Assembly: GCF_004324755.1 (NCBI RefSeq)
Contig: NZ_SDMQ01000001.1
Location: forward strand, 62,001-126,000
From: Propioniciclava sinopodophylli
GTDB taxonomy: Bacteria; Actinomycetota; Actinomycetes; Propionibacteriales; Propionibacteriaceae
Reading direction: 5' to 3'
DNA: 64,000 nt
The translations under genes were made by a program, and so were the position numbers. The notes under the pieces are model-generated. The model worked only from the letters and a program-made list of their open reading frames with translations. It was not told the origin of the DNA and ran no database searches. Shown piece after piece: positions 27,699 to 35,835 of the stretch (the stretch's first letter is position 1; each line of letters opens with the position of its first letter).

Positions 27699-29186
27699 AT
27701 GACCGAGCAGCACCGGCACGCCGAGGTCACCGCGCGTGCCTTGGCGATCGCCCCCACCGAGTTGTTCGTCGACGGCGCGTGGCGGCCGGCGGCGGACGGC
27801 GCCACCCTCGACATCGCCAACCCGGCGACCGGGGCCGTGCTCGCGACCATCGCGTCAGCGGGCCCCGACGACGCCCGGGCGGCACTGGACGCGGCGGCCT
27901 CCGCCCGGGACGACTGGGCTCGGACGCCCGCGCGCACCCGGTCGGAGTTGCTCCGCGCGGCGTTCGAGCGGGTCCACGAGCTCGGCGAGGAGTTCGCGGC
28001 CCTGATGACCCTCGAGATGGGCAAGCCCCTGACGGACGCCCGCGCCGAGGTCACCTACGGCGCCGAGTTCCTGCGTTGGTACGCCGAAGAGGCCGTCCGC
28101 ATCAACGGGCGCTACGCGGCCTCGCCGGAGGGGAACCTGCGCCTCCTGACGGTGCGGCGTCCGGTGGGGCCCTGCCTGTTCATCACGCCCTGGAACTTCC
28201 CGCTCGCGATGGCCACGCGGAAGATCGCCCCGGCCCTGGCCGCGGGCTGCACGGTCGTGCTCAAGCCGGCCGCACTGACGCCGCTCACCTCGCTGGCGCT
28301 CGCACGGGTGCTGGAGGCGGTGGGCGTCCCGGCCGGGGTCGTCAACGTGGTGCCCACGGCGTCCGCCGGCGCGGTGACCGACCCGTTGCTGGCCGACCGC
28401 CGGTTGCGCAAGCTGTCGTTCACCGGCTCGACCGCCGTCGGACGGTCGCTGCTGCGCACCTCGGCCGACAACGTGCTGCGCACCTCGATGGAGCTCGGCG
28501 GGTGCGCGCCGTTCATCGTCTTCGAGGACGCCGACCTCGACCTCGCCGTGGAGAACGCGGTCCGGACGAAGATGCGCAACATCGGGCAGGCCTGCAACGC
28601 CGCGAACTCGTTCCACGTGCAGCGCGGCGTCGTCGAGGCGTTCACCGACCGGCTCACCGAGCGCCTCGGTTCGCTGCCGATCGGCAACGGGCTGGACGTC
28701 GGCGTCGAGGTTGGGCCGCTCGTCAGCGAGGACGCCCGCGCCGACGTCGACACCCTGGTGCGGGACGCCGTGGCCGCCGGCGCCCGCGTGGCGACGGGGG
28801 GCGCCGTCCCGGAAGGCCCCGGCTCCTTCTACCCGCCGACCGTGCTGGCCGACGTGCCCGCCGACGCCGCGATCCTGGGCCGGGAGATCTTCGGTCCGGT
28901 GGCCCCCGTCACGTCCTTCGACACCGAGGAGGAGGTGCTGGCCCGCGCCAACGCGTCCGAGGTGGGGCTGGCGGGCTACCTGCACACCGGCGACATGGCG
29001 CGGGTGCTGCGGTTCGCCGAACGCCTCGAGGTGGGGTTGCTGGGGGTCAACTCCCCCGCGATCTCGAACGCCGCAGCCCCGTTCGGCGGGGTGAAGCACT
29101 CGGGCCTGGGCCGGGAGGGCGGCCCCGAAGGCATCGAGGAGTACCTGGAGACGGTCTACGTGGGCCTCACCGACCCGTTCGCCTGA
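27699..29186 (+). CDS. NAD(P)-dependent succinate-semialdehyde-type aldehyde dehydrogenase
   Basis: A 495-residue aldehyde dehydrogenase. Catalytic Cys299 lies in NIGQACNAANSF, the Glu in TSMELGGCAPF, the NAD motif is LSFTGSTAVGRSLL and the Asn loop is ITPWNFPLAM. The overall pattern is closest to the GabD/SSADH group, which oxidises succinate semialdehyde, but the typical GQTC(V/I)CANR is replaced by GQACNAANS, so substrate is uncertain. ATG 27699 is preceded by GAGGAT six bases upstream. It stands alone between gpmA and ligD. Confidence 0.88.
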   Translation: MTEQHRHAEVTARALAIAPTELFVDGAWRPAADGATLDIANPATGAVLATIASAGPDDARAALDAAASARDDWARTPARTRSELLRAAFERVHELGEEFAALMTLEMGKPLTDARAEVTYGAEFLRWYAEEAVRINGRYAASPEGNLRLLTVRRPVGPCLFITPWNFPLAMATRKIAPALAAGCTVVLKPAALTPLTSLALARVLEAVGVPAGVVNVVPTASAGAVTDPLLADRRLRKLSFTGSTAVGRSLLRTSADNVLRTSMELGGCAPFIVFEDADLDLAVENAVRTKMRNIGQACNAANSFHVQRGVVEAFTDRLTERLGSLPIGNGLDVGVEVGPLVSEDARADVDTLVRDAVAAGARVATGGAVPEGPGSFYPPTVLADVPADAAILGREIFGPVAPVTSFDTEEEVLARANASEVGLAGYLHTGDMARVLRFAERLEVGLLGVNSPAISNAAAPFGGVKHSGLGREGGPEGIEEYLETVYVGLTDPFA

Positions 29187-29318
29187 TCAGGCGATGGCGA
29201 GCGTGAGGCCGAGCATCTCGCACAACGACCACGAGCGCGATGATCGCGCCGGGATCGCCCAGGCGAACTGCACCTCCCGACGGCGGGAGATGTGAATGGC
29301 GCAGGAGAGTCCCCTCAC
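29187..29318 (-). CDS. Possible 43-residue ORF downstream of ligD
   Basis: A GTG frame starts 12 bases after the ligD stop and runs 43 codons to a TGA that abuts the SSADH stop. The product would be Arg/Ser-rich with a hydrophobic end (CEMLGLTLAIA). I recognise no family, and there is no convincing ribosome-binding site. It may be a remnant or chance frame; recorded because it fills the otherwise empty gap. Confidence 0.22.
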   Translation of the reverse strand: MRGLSCAIHISRRREVQFAWAIPARSSRSWSLCEMLGLTLAIA

Positions 29319-29330
29319 GGGGCTGCGGCG

Positions 29331-31550
29331 CTACCCCGCCGTCCCCAGCACGTCGGCGAGGTCATAGCTGACGGGTTCGTCGAGTTGCGCGTACGTACAC
29401 GAGGCCGGCTCGCGGTCCGGACGCCAGCGAACGAACTGGGCGGTGTGCCGGAACCTGTTGCCCTCCATGTGGTCGTAACGCACCTCGACTACGCGCTCGG
29501 GGCGCAGGGGCGTGAACGACAGGTCCTTCTTGGCGTTCCAGCGCGAGTGCGCCGCGGCGGTCGGCGTCCGGGGGAAGGCCTGGTCGCGCAGGTCCTCCTG
29601 CCCTGCGCCGGGGCCCTTCGAGGCTCGCTCCGCTCGCACCTCAGGGTCCTCCGGCTCGGCCCACGCCCACGGGTGGCCCTCCCAGTCGGAGACCAGCTCC
29701 TGCAACTCGACGAACAGCTCGCGGCGCCGCTCCATGGTGAACGCACCGATCACGCCCACCGAGTTGAGCGTCCCGTCGTCGGTGTACAGGCCGAGCAGGA
29801 GCGAGCCGATGGCGTCCGTCTCGTCGCGGTAGAGGCGGTAGCCGGCCACAACGCAGTCGGCGGTGCGCTCGTGCTTGATCTTCCACATGACGCGCTTGTC
29901 CTCGGCGTACGGGGCGTCCAGCGGCTTGGCGATGACGCCGTCGAGCCCCGCCCCCTCGAACTGCTCGAACCACTGCTTGGCCAACTCACGGTCGGCGGTC
30001 GCCCGGGTGAGGAAGATCGGGGGCTTCGCCCCAGCCAGCGCCTTCTCCAGGCCCTTGCGCCGCTCGGCGAAGGGCTTCTCGGCCCAGTTCTCCTCGCCCC
30101 ACGCGAGCAGGTCGAAGCCGACGAAGCTGACCGGCATCTGTTCCGACAGCTTCTTGATCCGGGACGCCGCGGGGTGGATCCGTTGCTGCAGCAGCTCGAA
30201 GTTCAGCCGGTCGCCGGAGTCGGGGTCGATGAGGATGATCTCGCCGTCGATCACGCACGGGTCGGGGAAGTTCTCCTTCACCGCCTCAACCAGCTCGGGG
30301 AAGTAGCGGGTCATCGGGCGGCTGTTGCGCGAGCCCAGCTCGACCATGTCGCCCGAGCGCCAGATGATCGTGCGGAAGCCGTCCCACTTGGGCTCGAACA
30401 GCACGTCCGCCTTGGGGAACTCCTTGACCGACTTGGCCAGCATCGGCCCGAACGGCGGCACGATGGGCGTCCCCCACTCGGCGTCGCGCTCGGCCTTGGG
30501 CGCGAGGTAGTCCTCCTCGGGCCGGTCGGCCTTGCGCTTGCTGGGCGGCACGCGCGGCGGCTCGCCGGGCATCTTCGGGTAGTCGGGCGGGAAGTTCAGC
30601 TCGCCCAGGCCCCGCTCGAGGTCGGCCTCCCACAACGCCAGCGCGCCGGCGAGGTCGCCGGGCTCGGCGTCCATGGACGCCCACGGGCACGGCCGGTCGG
30701 CGAGCAGTTTCGGGACCCTCCACACGGTGAGGTCGCGCGGGTCGGCGTCCGGAAGCTCGTCCCACGTCAGCGGGGTGGAGACGGGCGCGCCCGGCAGCGG
30801 ACGCGGCGAGTACGCCCCGGCGATGGTGCGGTCGCGGTTGGCCTGGTTGAAGTCGACGAAGACGCGCTCGCCGCGCTCCTCCTTCCACCAGCTGGTGGTG
30901 ACGAGGTCGGGCATCCGGCGCTCGAGCTCGCGGGCGACGCCGATCACGCCGTGGCGGACGTCCTGGAACTCGTGCGTCGGGGCGATGCGGGCGTAGACGT
31001 GGACGCCGCGGTTGCCGCTGGTCTTCGCATACGCGGCGAGGCCGACCTCGGCCATCACCTCGCGCAGCGCCAGGGCAGCGGTGACGGCGTCGGTGAAGTC
31101 GCGGCCGGGCTGGGGGTCGAGGTCGATGCGGAACTCGTCGGGGTTGTCGAGGTTCGCCGTGCGCACCGGCCACGGGTGGAAGGTGATCGTCGCCATCTGG
31201 GCGGCCCAGGCCAGGGCGGCCGGCTCGTCGAAGGTCAGCTGGTCATGGCGGCGCCGACTCGGGTAGGTGCACGTCACCCGGTTGAGCCACTTCGGCGCGC
31301 CGGCCGGCGGCCGCTTGGCGAAGAACTCCTCGCCCTCGATGCCGTCGGGGAACCGCTGCAGCGTCATCGGCCGGTCGCCGTTGATGCGCAGGAAGGGCCC
31401 GGACACGGCGAGGAGGTAGTCGGCCAGGTCGCGCTTGGTGATGGCGGCGGACCGCCCGACCTTCGGCCACAGCACCTTGTCGGCGCTGGACAGCTTCACC
31501 TCACGCGTCCCGTGGGAACCGTCGATGGACAGAATCTCTGCTTCGGCCAC
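29331..31550 (-). CDS. ligD: ATP-dependent DNA ligase LigD (polymerase-ligase, no phosphoesterase)
   Basis: A 739-residue protein for non-homologous end joining. The N-terminal primase-polymerase domain (about 1-290) has the catalytic FRIDLDPQPG acidic motif. The ligase domain follows, with adenylated Lys388 in FEPKWDGFRT, motif IV DGVIAKPLD and motif V MWKIKHER. The 3'-phosphoesterase domain present in mycobacterial LigD is absent. GTG at 31548-31550 is chosen because TAGGCT is five bases upstream. Near the C-terminus a copy of a 31-base dispersed repeat is read in frame. No ku gene is in the window. Confidence 0.9.
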   Translation of the reverse strand: MAEAEILSIDGSHGTREVKLSSADKVLWPKVGRSAAITKRDLADYLLAVSGPFLRINGDRPMTLQRFPDGIEGEEFFAKRPPAGAPKWLNRVTCTYPSRRRHDQLTFDEPAALAWAAQMATITFHPWPVRTANLDNPDEFRIDLDPQPGRDFTDAVTAALALREVMAEVGLAAYAKTSGNRGVHVYARIAPTHEFQDVRHGVIGVARELERRMPDLVTTSWWKEERGERVFVDFNQANRDRTIAGAYSPRPLPGAPVSTPLTWDELPDADPRDLTVWRVPKLLADRPCPWASMDAEPGDLAGALALWEADLERGLGELNFPPDYPKMPGEPPRVPPSKRKADRPEEDYLAPKAERDAEWGTPIVPPFGPMLAKSVKEFPKADVLFEPKWDGFRTIIWRSGDMVELGSRNSRPMTRYFPELVEAVKENFPDPCVIDGEIILIDPDSGDRLNFELLQQRIHPAASRIKKLSEQMPVSFVGFDLLAWGEENWAEKPFAERRKGLEKALAGAKPPIFLTRATADRELAKQWFEQFEGAGLDGVIAKPLDAPYAEDKRVMWKIKHERTADCVVAGYRLYRDETDAIGSLLLGLYTDDGTLNSVGVIGAFTMERRRELFVELQELVSDWEGHPWAWAEPEDPEVRAERASKGPGAGQEDLRDQAFPRTPTAAAHSRWNAKKDLSFTPLRPERVVEVRYDHMEGNRFRHTAQFVRWRPDREPASCTYAQLDEPVSYDLADVLGTAG
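29613..29643. repeat. 31-base dispersed repeat, copy 1 (inside ligD)
   Basis: This sequence, beginning GCCCTTCGAGGCTCGC and ending GCACCTCA, is identical over 31 bases to 56148-56178. Here it lies within the coding frame of ligD and encodes EVRAERASKG on the minus strand. Confidence 0.85.
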
Positions 31551-31772
31551 GGCTGAGCCTAACCCGGCCGTCAACGACGCCGACCTTGGAGAGGGGTTCC
31601 CAGCACCGCGTCGCTCCCCGGAGCGTCGAAGGCCCGTCGCCGACACCAGGAGCAGCACTGCGGACGCGCTGGGCCGGGACACCGCGGGCCTGAGGCGGGT
31701 CCGGGCGGCGTCGCCCCTGACCAGGCCCCGAATCCCTCGCCCGCCTCGGCCGCACTTGCTACGGTCGGCGGC

Positions 31773-32651
31773 GTGACCGACTCGGCCGACCCGCGCTACA
31801 CCGTCAAGCAGGTGTCCGCCATCACTGGGGTGCTGGAGACAACCCTGCGCGTGTGGGAGCGACGCTACGGGGTGGTGGAGCCCGAACGCTCACAGGGCGG
31901 CTACCGCCTCTACACCCCCGAGCAGGTCGAGCGGCTGCGCCGGATGGCGGCCCTCGTCGAGGGTGGCATGGCCGCGTCGCTGGCGGCCCGGACGATCGCG
32001 AGCGGGTCGCCGCCCGACGCCGGTGACGCCGCCACGCTGGGCCGCCTGGACCTGGTCGCCGCGGCCGTGAGCCTCGACCCGGCCAGCCTTGACGCCGTGC
32101 TGGCCGACGCCTTCGCCGCCGCGCCGCTGGACGTGGTCTGCCAGGCCTGGCTGATGCCCGAGCTGGAGCGGCTGGGGGCGGCGTGGGCACAGGGCGAGCT
32201 CACGGTCGCCCACGAGCACTTCGCCAGCGCCGGCGTCCTGCGCGCGCTGGGCCGCCGCTTCGACGAGGCGCGCCCGACCGAGCCCGGGCGCGTGCTGGTG
32301 GGCCTCCCGCCGGGCTCGCACCACCAGCTCGGCCTGCTTGCCTTCGCCACGTGTCTGCGCCAGCGCGGCGTGGACGTGGTCTATCTCGGCGCCGACGTCC
32401 CGATCGCGGACTGGGCGCGGGCGGCCACCTCGCTCGCCCCGCGCGCCGCGGTGCTCGGGGTGCCCCGGGCGTCCCGGACGCCGCGAGCCCAGGAGGTCGT
32501 CAACCGGCTGCGGGCCTTCTCCCCTCCGATCCTGGTCTGGGTCGGCGGAGTCCGCGCCGGGCACCTCCCCGGGGCGGCGCGCCTGCCCGACGACGTGGGC
32601 GTCGCCGCCCAGGAGGTGGCACAGTCGCTGCGCGTGCGCGACACCGGCTGA
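31773..32651 (+). CDS. MerR-family regulator with B12-binding domain (CarH/LitR-like)
   Basis: A 292-residue regulator. The MerR winged helix (about 8-75) reads YTVKQVSAITGVLETTLRVW with RYGVVEPER as the wing. A helical bundle follows with W138-x9-E148-H149, exactly the light-sensing motif that caps adenosylcobalamin in CarH. The cobalamin-binding Rossmann domain contains S182-x-H184-x-x-G187, giving the lower axial His. By family this would be a light-released repressor, often of carotenoid or photoprotection genes. GTG 31773 has TACGGT seven bases upstream. No carotenoid gene is adjacent; the SDR gene follows. Confidence 0.85.
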   Translation: MTDSADPRYTVKQVSAITGVLETTLRVWERRYGVVEPERSQGGYRLYTPEQVERLRRMAALVEGGMAASLAARTIASGSPPDAGDAATLGRLDLVAAAVSLDPASLDAVLADAFAAAPLDVVCQAWLMPELERLGAAWAQGELTVAHEHFASAGVLRALGRRFDEARPTEPGRVLVGLPPGSHHQLGLLAFATCLRQRGVDVVYLGADVPIADWARAATSLAPRAAVLGVPRASRTPRAQEVVNRLRAFSPPILVWVGGVRAGHLPGAARLPDDVGVAAQEVAQSLRVRDTG

Positions 32652-32847
32652 CGCGGTTACCGCCGACAGGGTTGGACATCGTTTGCCGCCCCGGTTCCGG
32701 GATCCCTCGCGTGGTCGGGACGCACCCCGAACGGGCTGCTGCTGGTCGCCGTCGTCACCGCCGCCCTGTGCCTGGGCATCCTGGCCGTCCGGCAGTGGGG
32801 CGCCCGACTTGGCGCCGTAAGCGGTACCGACTCCTATGATCGGGGGC
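32652..32847 (+). promoter_or_regulatory. Intergenic region with SDR promoter
   Basis: TATGAT at 32835-32840 lies seven bases before the SDR ATG, the best -10 box in the window. TTGGCG at 32809-32814 could be a -35, although the spacer is 20 bases. One frame across about 32705-32820 encodes a hydrophobic stretch (GLLLVAVVTAALCLGILAV) with no start or family match, which I do not call a gene. Confidence 0.5.
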
Positions 32848-33585
32848 ATGACCTCCACCGCCGTCGTCACCGGAGCCTCCAGCGGGATCGGGGCCGCCAC
32901 CGCGCGCGCGCTCGCGGCCCAGGGCTACCGCGTCCTCTGCGCCGCCCGCCGCATCGACCGGATCGAGGCGCTCGCCGCCGAGATCGGCGGCGAGGCCGTG
33001 GCCTGCGACATCACCTCGGACGCCGACGTGGCCGCCCTCGCGGAAGCCGCCGGGCCCGGCGTGGACCTGCTCGTCAACAACGCCGGCGGCGCCGTTGGGC
33101 TGGAGCCGCTGGAGAACGCGGACCTCGAGGCCTGGACGACCATGTACGAGACGAACGTGCTCGGCTCCGGCCGCGTGACCAAGGCCCTGCTCCCCGCCAT
33201 CGAGGCGGCCGAGGGCACCGTGGTGTTCGTCACGTCGACCGCAGCCGAGGCGGCGTACGAGAACGGGGCCGGCTACAACGCAGCCAAGGCGGGCGAACGG
33301 ATGTTGGCGGGCGCGCTGCGCCTGGAGCTGTCCGGACGCCCCGTCCGCGTGTGCGAGGTGGCGCCGGGCATGGTGCACACCGAGGAGTTCTCGCTCGTGC
33401 GCTTCCACGGCGACCAGGCGAAGGCGGACGCCACGTACGCGGGCGTCCCGGACCCTCTGGTCGCCGAGGACGTGGCCGACGCGATCGCCTGGGTGGCGTC
33501 GCGTCCGGCGCACGTGAACATCGACCGGCTGGTGATCCGGCCCCGGGCCCAGGCGGCGAACCACAAGGTCCACCGCGTCACCTGA
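32848..33585 (+). CDS. Short-chain dehydrogenase/reductase (SDR) family oxidoreductase
   Basis: A 245-residue classical SDR. The cofactor loop is VVTGASSGIGAATARAL, the NNAG motif is LLVNNAGGAVG, and the catalytic Ser-Tyr-Lys set is seen as TST and YNAAKAG. Basic residues after strand 2 (CAARRIDR) suggest NADPH preference. It resembles the NADP-dependent 3-hydroxy acid / serine dehydrogenase group (YdfG-like); substrate is unproven. ATG 32848 directly follows a TATGAT -10 box by seven bases, so a leaderless message is likely. It converges on the transcarboxylase operon. Confidence 0.88.
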   Translation: MTSTAVVTGASSGIGAATARALAAQGYRVLCAARRIDRIEALAAEIGGEAVACDITSDADVAALAEAAGPGVDLLVNNAGGAVGLEPLENADLEAWTTMYETNVLGSGRVTKALLPAIEAAEGTVVFVTSTAAEAAYENGAGYNAAKAGERMLAGALRLELSGRPVRVCEVAPGMVHTEEFSLVRFHGDQAKADATYAGVPDPLVAEDVADAIAWVASRPAHVNIDRLVIRPRAQAANHKVHRVT

Positions 33586-33603
33586 GCCCGGGACGGGCGC
33601 GGC

Positions 33604-33969
33604 TCAGCCGAGCTCGATGAGGGCCTCGCCGCCGGCGACGGACTCGCCCTTGGCGACGAGGATGCGGGCCACCGTGCCGTCAGCCGGAGCGGTGATCTCG
33701 GTCTCCATCTTCATGGCCTCGAGGACGCAGAGGACATCGCCGGCCTTGATGGCCTGGCCCTCCTCGACGAGGATGCGCGACACCGAGCCCGACAGGGGCG
33801 CGGTGACGGCGTTGGCCGACGTGGCCTGCACGGACGCCGTGGTCACGACCGGGGTGTTCATGCCCCCCGCGCCGCCGATCACGATCGAGCCGACGGGGCG
33901 CTTCTCCTCCGCCTGGACGTCCACCTCGATGTCGTAGGGAATACCGTTGACGGTCACTTTGAGCTTCAT
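33604..33969 (-). CDS. Methylmalonyl-CoA carboxyltransferase 1.3S (biotin carrier) subunit
   Basis: A 121-residue biotinyl protein. The N-terminal MKLKVTVNG segment is nearly identical to that of the Propionibacterium 1.3S subunit, where it tethers the carrier to the 12S and 5S enzymes. The biotin domain has the acceptor Lys87 in [10 protein letters not shown]. In transcarboxylase the carrier shuttles carboxyl from methylmalonyl-CoA (12S) to pyruvate (5S), giving propionyl-CoA and oxaloacetate. It is the last gene of the operon, 16 bases after the small 88-residue ORF. Stand-alone biotin carriers also serve acyl-CoA carboxylases, but context decides. Confidence 0.93.
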   Translation of the reverse strand: MKLKVTVNGIPYDIEVDVQAEEKRPVGSIVIGGAGGMNTPVVTTASVQATSANAVTAPLSGSVSRILVEEGQAIKAGDVLCVLEAMKMETEITAPADGTVARILVAKGESVAGGEALIELG

Positions 33970-33985
33970 AAGAGTACCTTTCGGT

Positions 33986-34252
33986 TCACCGCAGGTGGGG
34001 CGGCGTGCGGTCGTGCTGGGAGGCGCGCGTGGTCGACTGCCAGGCAGCCGAGCGCGTGAAGTGGGCCTGGCGACGCTTGGCGCGGTGACCGAGGTAGGCG
34101 GCGACGGCCGCCGAGATGGCGACCACCACCTCCTCGGGCACGTTCTGCGCGTTCAGCAGCTTGATGCTCTTGATCTCCGCCTCGAGGCCCTCGACGCGAT
34201 CGGTGAGCTTCCTGACCGCGGCCAGCAGCTCGGCGTTGATGTCGTCCGACAT
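33986..34252 (-). CDS. Small transcarboxylase-associated protein (unknown function)
   Basis: An 88-residue protein. The N-terminal half is a predicted amphipathic helix or coiled coil ([20 protein letters not shown]). It is followed by [17 protein letters not shown] and a basic tail with Trp and His ([16 protein letters not shown]). The second half recalls the small subunits of Na+-translocating biotin decarboxylases, which help assemble the complex, but this is weak similarity seen by eye. ATG at 34250-34252 has a GGGGAGGG site. It lies between the 12S and 1.3S genes, 14 bases after the 12S stop, and is surely cotranscribed. Confidence 0.8.
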   Translation of the reverse strand: MSDDINAELLAAVRKLTDRVEGLEAEIKSIKLLNAQNVPEEVVVAISAAVAAYLGHRAKRRQAHFTRSAAWQSTTRASQHDRTPPHLR

Positions 34253-34266
34253 GGTTCCCTCCCCGA

Positions 34267-35835
34267 TCACACCGGACCGAGGCCGTGCTTCTTGGCCGGC
34301 CGCAGCTCACGCTTGTTGACGAGGATCTCCAGCTGCATCGCGATGTAGCGACGCGTGTCGGCCGGGTCGATGACGTCGTCGACCAGGCCACGGGACGCGG
34401 CCACGAACGGCGTGGAATAGGTGTCCTTGTACTCCTGGACCAGCTCGGCGCGGCGTGCGTCCGGGTCGTCGGCGGCCTCGATCTCCTTGCGGAAGACCAC
34501 GGCGGCCGCACCCTCGGCGCCCATGACGGCGATCTCGGCGGTCGGCCATGCGTACACCGTGTCCGCACCCATGTCCTTCGAACACATCGCCAGATAGGCG
34601 CCGCCGTAGGCCTTGCGAAGCACGACGGTGATCTTCGGGACGGTCGCCGCCGCGTAGGCGTACAGCATCTTCGCGCCGTGGCGGATGATGCCGCCGGCCT
34701 CCTGGGCGACGCCCGGCAGGAAGCCGGGGACGTCCACGAGCGTCACCAGCGGAATGTTGAAGGCGTTGCAGAAGCGGATGAACCTGCTCGCCTTGTCCGA
34801 GGAGTTGATGTCGAGCACGCCCGCCATCACCTGCGGCTGGTTCGCCACGATGCCGACCGAGCGGCCGTTGACGCGGCCGAAGCCGATCACGATGTTGGTG
34901 GCGTAGCCGGCCTGCACCTCGAGGAAGTCCTCGTGGTCGACGATGCGCGCGATGACCGTGCGGACGTCGTAGCCCTTGTTGCCGTCGGTCGGCACCAGGT
35001 CGTAGATCGACGGGTCGTGCTCGACATACGGGTCGGGGTCGATGATCGGCGGGTCTTCGGTGTTGTTCTGCGGCAGGTAGCTCAGCAGTTTCTGCGCCAC
35101 GAGGATGGCCTGGGCGTCGTCGTCCACCACGAAGTGGTTGACGCCGGAGACAGCCATGTGGGTGTCCGCACCGCCGAGCTTGTCGGCCGTGACGTCCTCA
35201 CCGGTGACCTGCTTGATCACGCCGGGGCCCGTGATGAACATGTGGGCCTTGCGCGTCTGGATGATGAAGTCGGTCAGCGCCGGGGAGTACGCGGCGCCGC
35301 CGGCGCAGGGGCCCGCGATGATCGAGACCTGCGGAACGGCGCCGGACAGCTTCACGTTGGTGTGGAACACCGCGCCGTAGCCGTGAAGGGAGTCGATGCC
35401 CTCCTGCACGCGCGCGCCGCCGGAGTCGTTGATGAAGACGAAAGGCGTGCCGCACTTGAGGGCGGCGTCCATCATCTGCGCGACCTTCAGGCTGTGCACC
35501 TCGCCGGCGGACCCGCCGACGACGGTGAAGTCCTGGCTGGCGATGTGCACCGGGCGCCCCAGCACCGTGCCGGTGCCGGTCACCACGCCGTCGGCGGGCA
35601 TGTCGGCGGTGTCCATCCCGAACGCGGTCGTCCGGTTGCGGCGGAAGAGGCCGACCTCGGTGAACGAGTTCTCGTCAACCAGAGCGGTCACGCGCTCGCG
35701 GGCGGTCATCTTCCCGGCGTCGCGCTGCTTGGCCAGGCGGTCCTCGCCGCCGCCCTGCCGGGCGGCGAACCGGGCCTTGTTGAGTTGCTCGACCTGCTGC
35801 TGCATGGGAACGGGCTTCTTGGCCACGGTCTTCAC
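34267..35835 (-). CDS. Methylmalonyl-CoA carboxyltransferase 12S subunit
   Basis: A 522-residue carboxyltransferase of the acyl-CoA carboxylase beta type with two crotonase-fold halves. Oxyanion-hole regions are seen in GGSAGEVHSLK, INDSGGARVQEG and the second-half LVDVPGFLPG with AYGGAYLAMCSKDMGAD. It transfers carboxyl from methylmalonyl-CoA to biotin on the 1.3S subunit. Identification as the transcarboxylase 12S rather than PccB rests on the flanking 5S and 1.3S genes. It overlaps the 5S stop by four bases. Confidence 0.95.
   Translation of the reverse strand: MKTVAKKPVPMQQQVEQLNKARFAARQGGGEDRLAKQRDAGKMTARERVTALVDENSFTEVGLFRRNRTTAFGMDTADMPADGVVTGTGTVLGRPVHIASQDFTVVGGSAGEVHSLKVAQMMDAALKCGTPFVFINDSGGARVQEGIDSLHGYGAVFHTNVKLSGAVPQVSIIAGPCAGGAAYSPALTDFIIQTRKAHMFITGPGVIKQVTGEDVTADKLGGADTHMAVSGVNHFVVDDDAQAILVAQKLLSYLPQNNTEDPPIIDPDPYVEHDPSIYDLVPTDGNKGYDVRTVIARIVDHEDFLEVQAGYATNIVIGFGRVNGRSVGIVANQPQVMAGVLDINSSDKASRFIRFCNAFNIPLVTLVDVPGFLPGVAQEAGGIIRHGAKMLYAYAAATVPKITVVLRKAYGGAYLAMCSKDMGADTVYAWPTAEIAVMGAEGAAAVVFRKEIEAADDPDARRAELVQEYKDTYSTPFVAASRGLVDDVIDPADTRRYIAMQLEILVNKRELRPAKKHGLGPV

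Noticed and set aside
32705-32820. Hydrophobic frame before the SDR gene as a small membrane protein
   Set aside because: It has no start codon, runs through the SDR promoter without a proper stop and matches no family.
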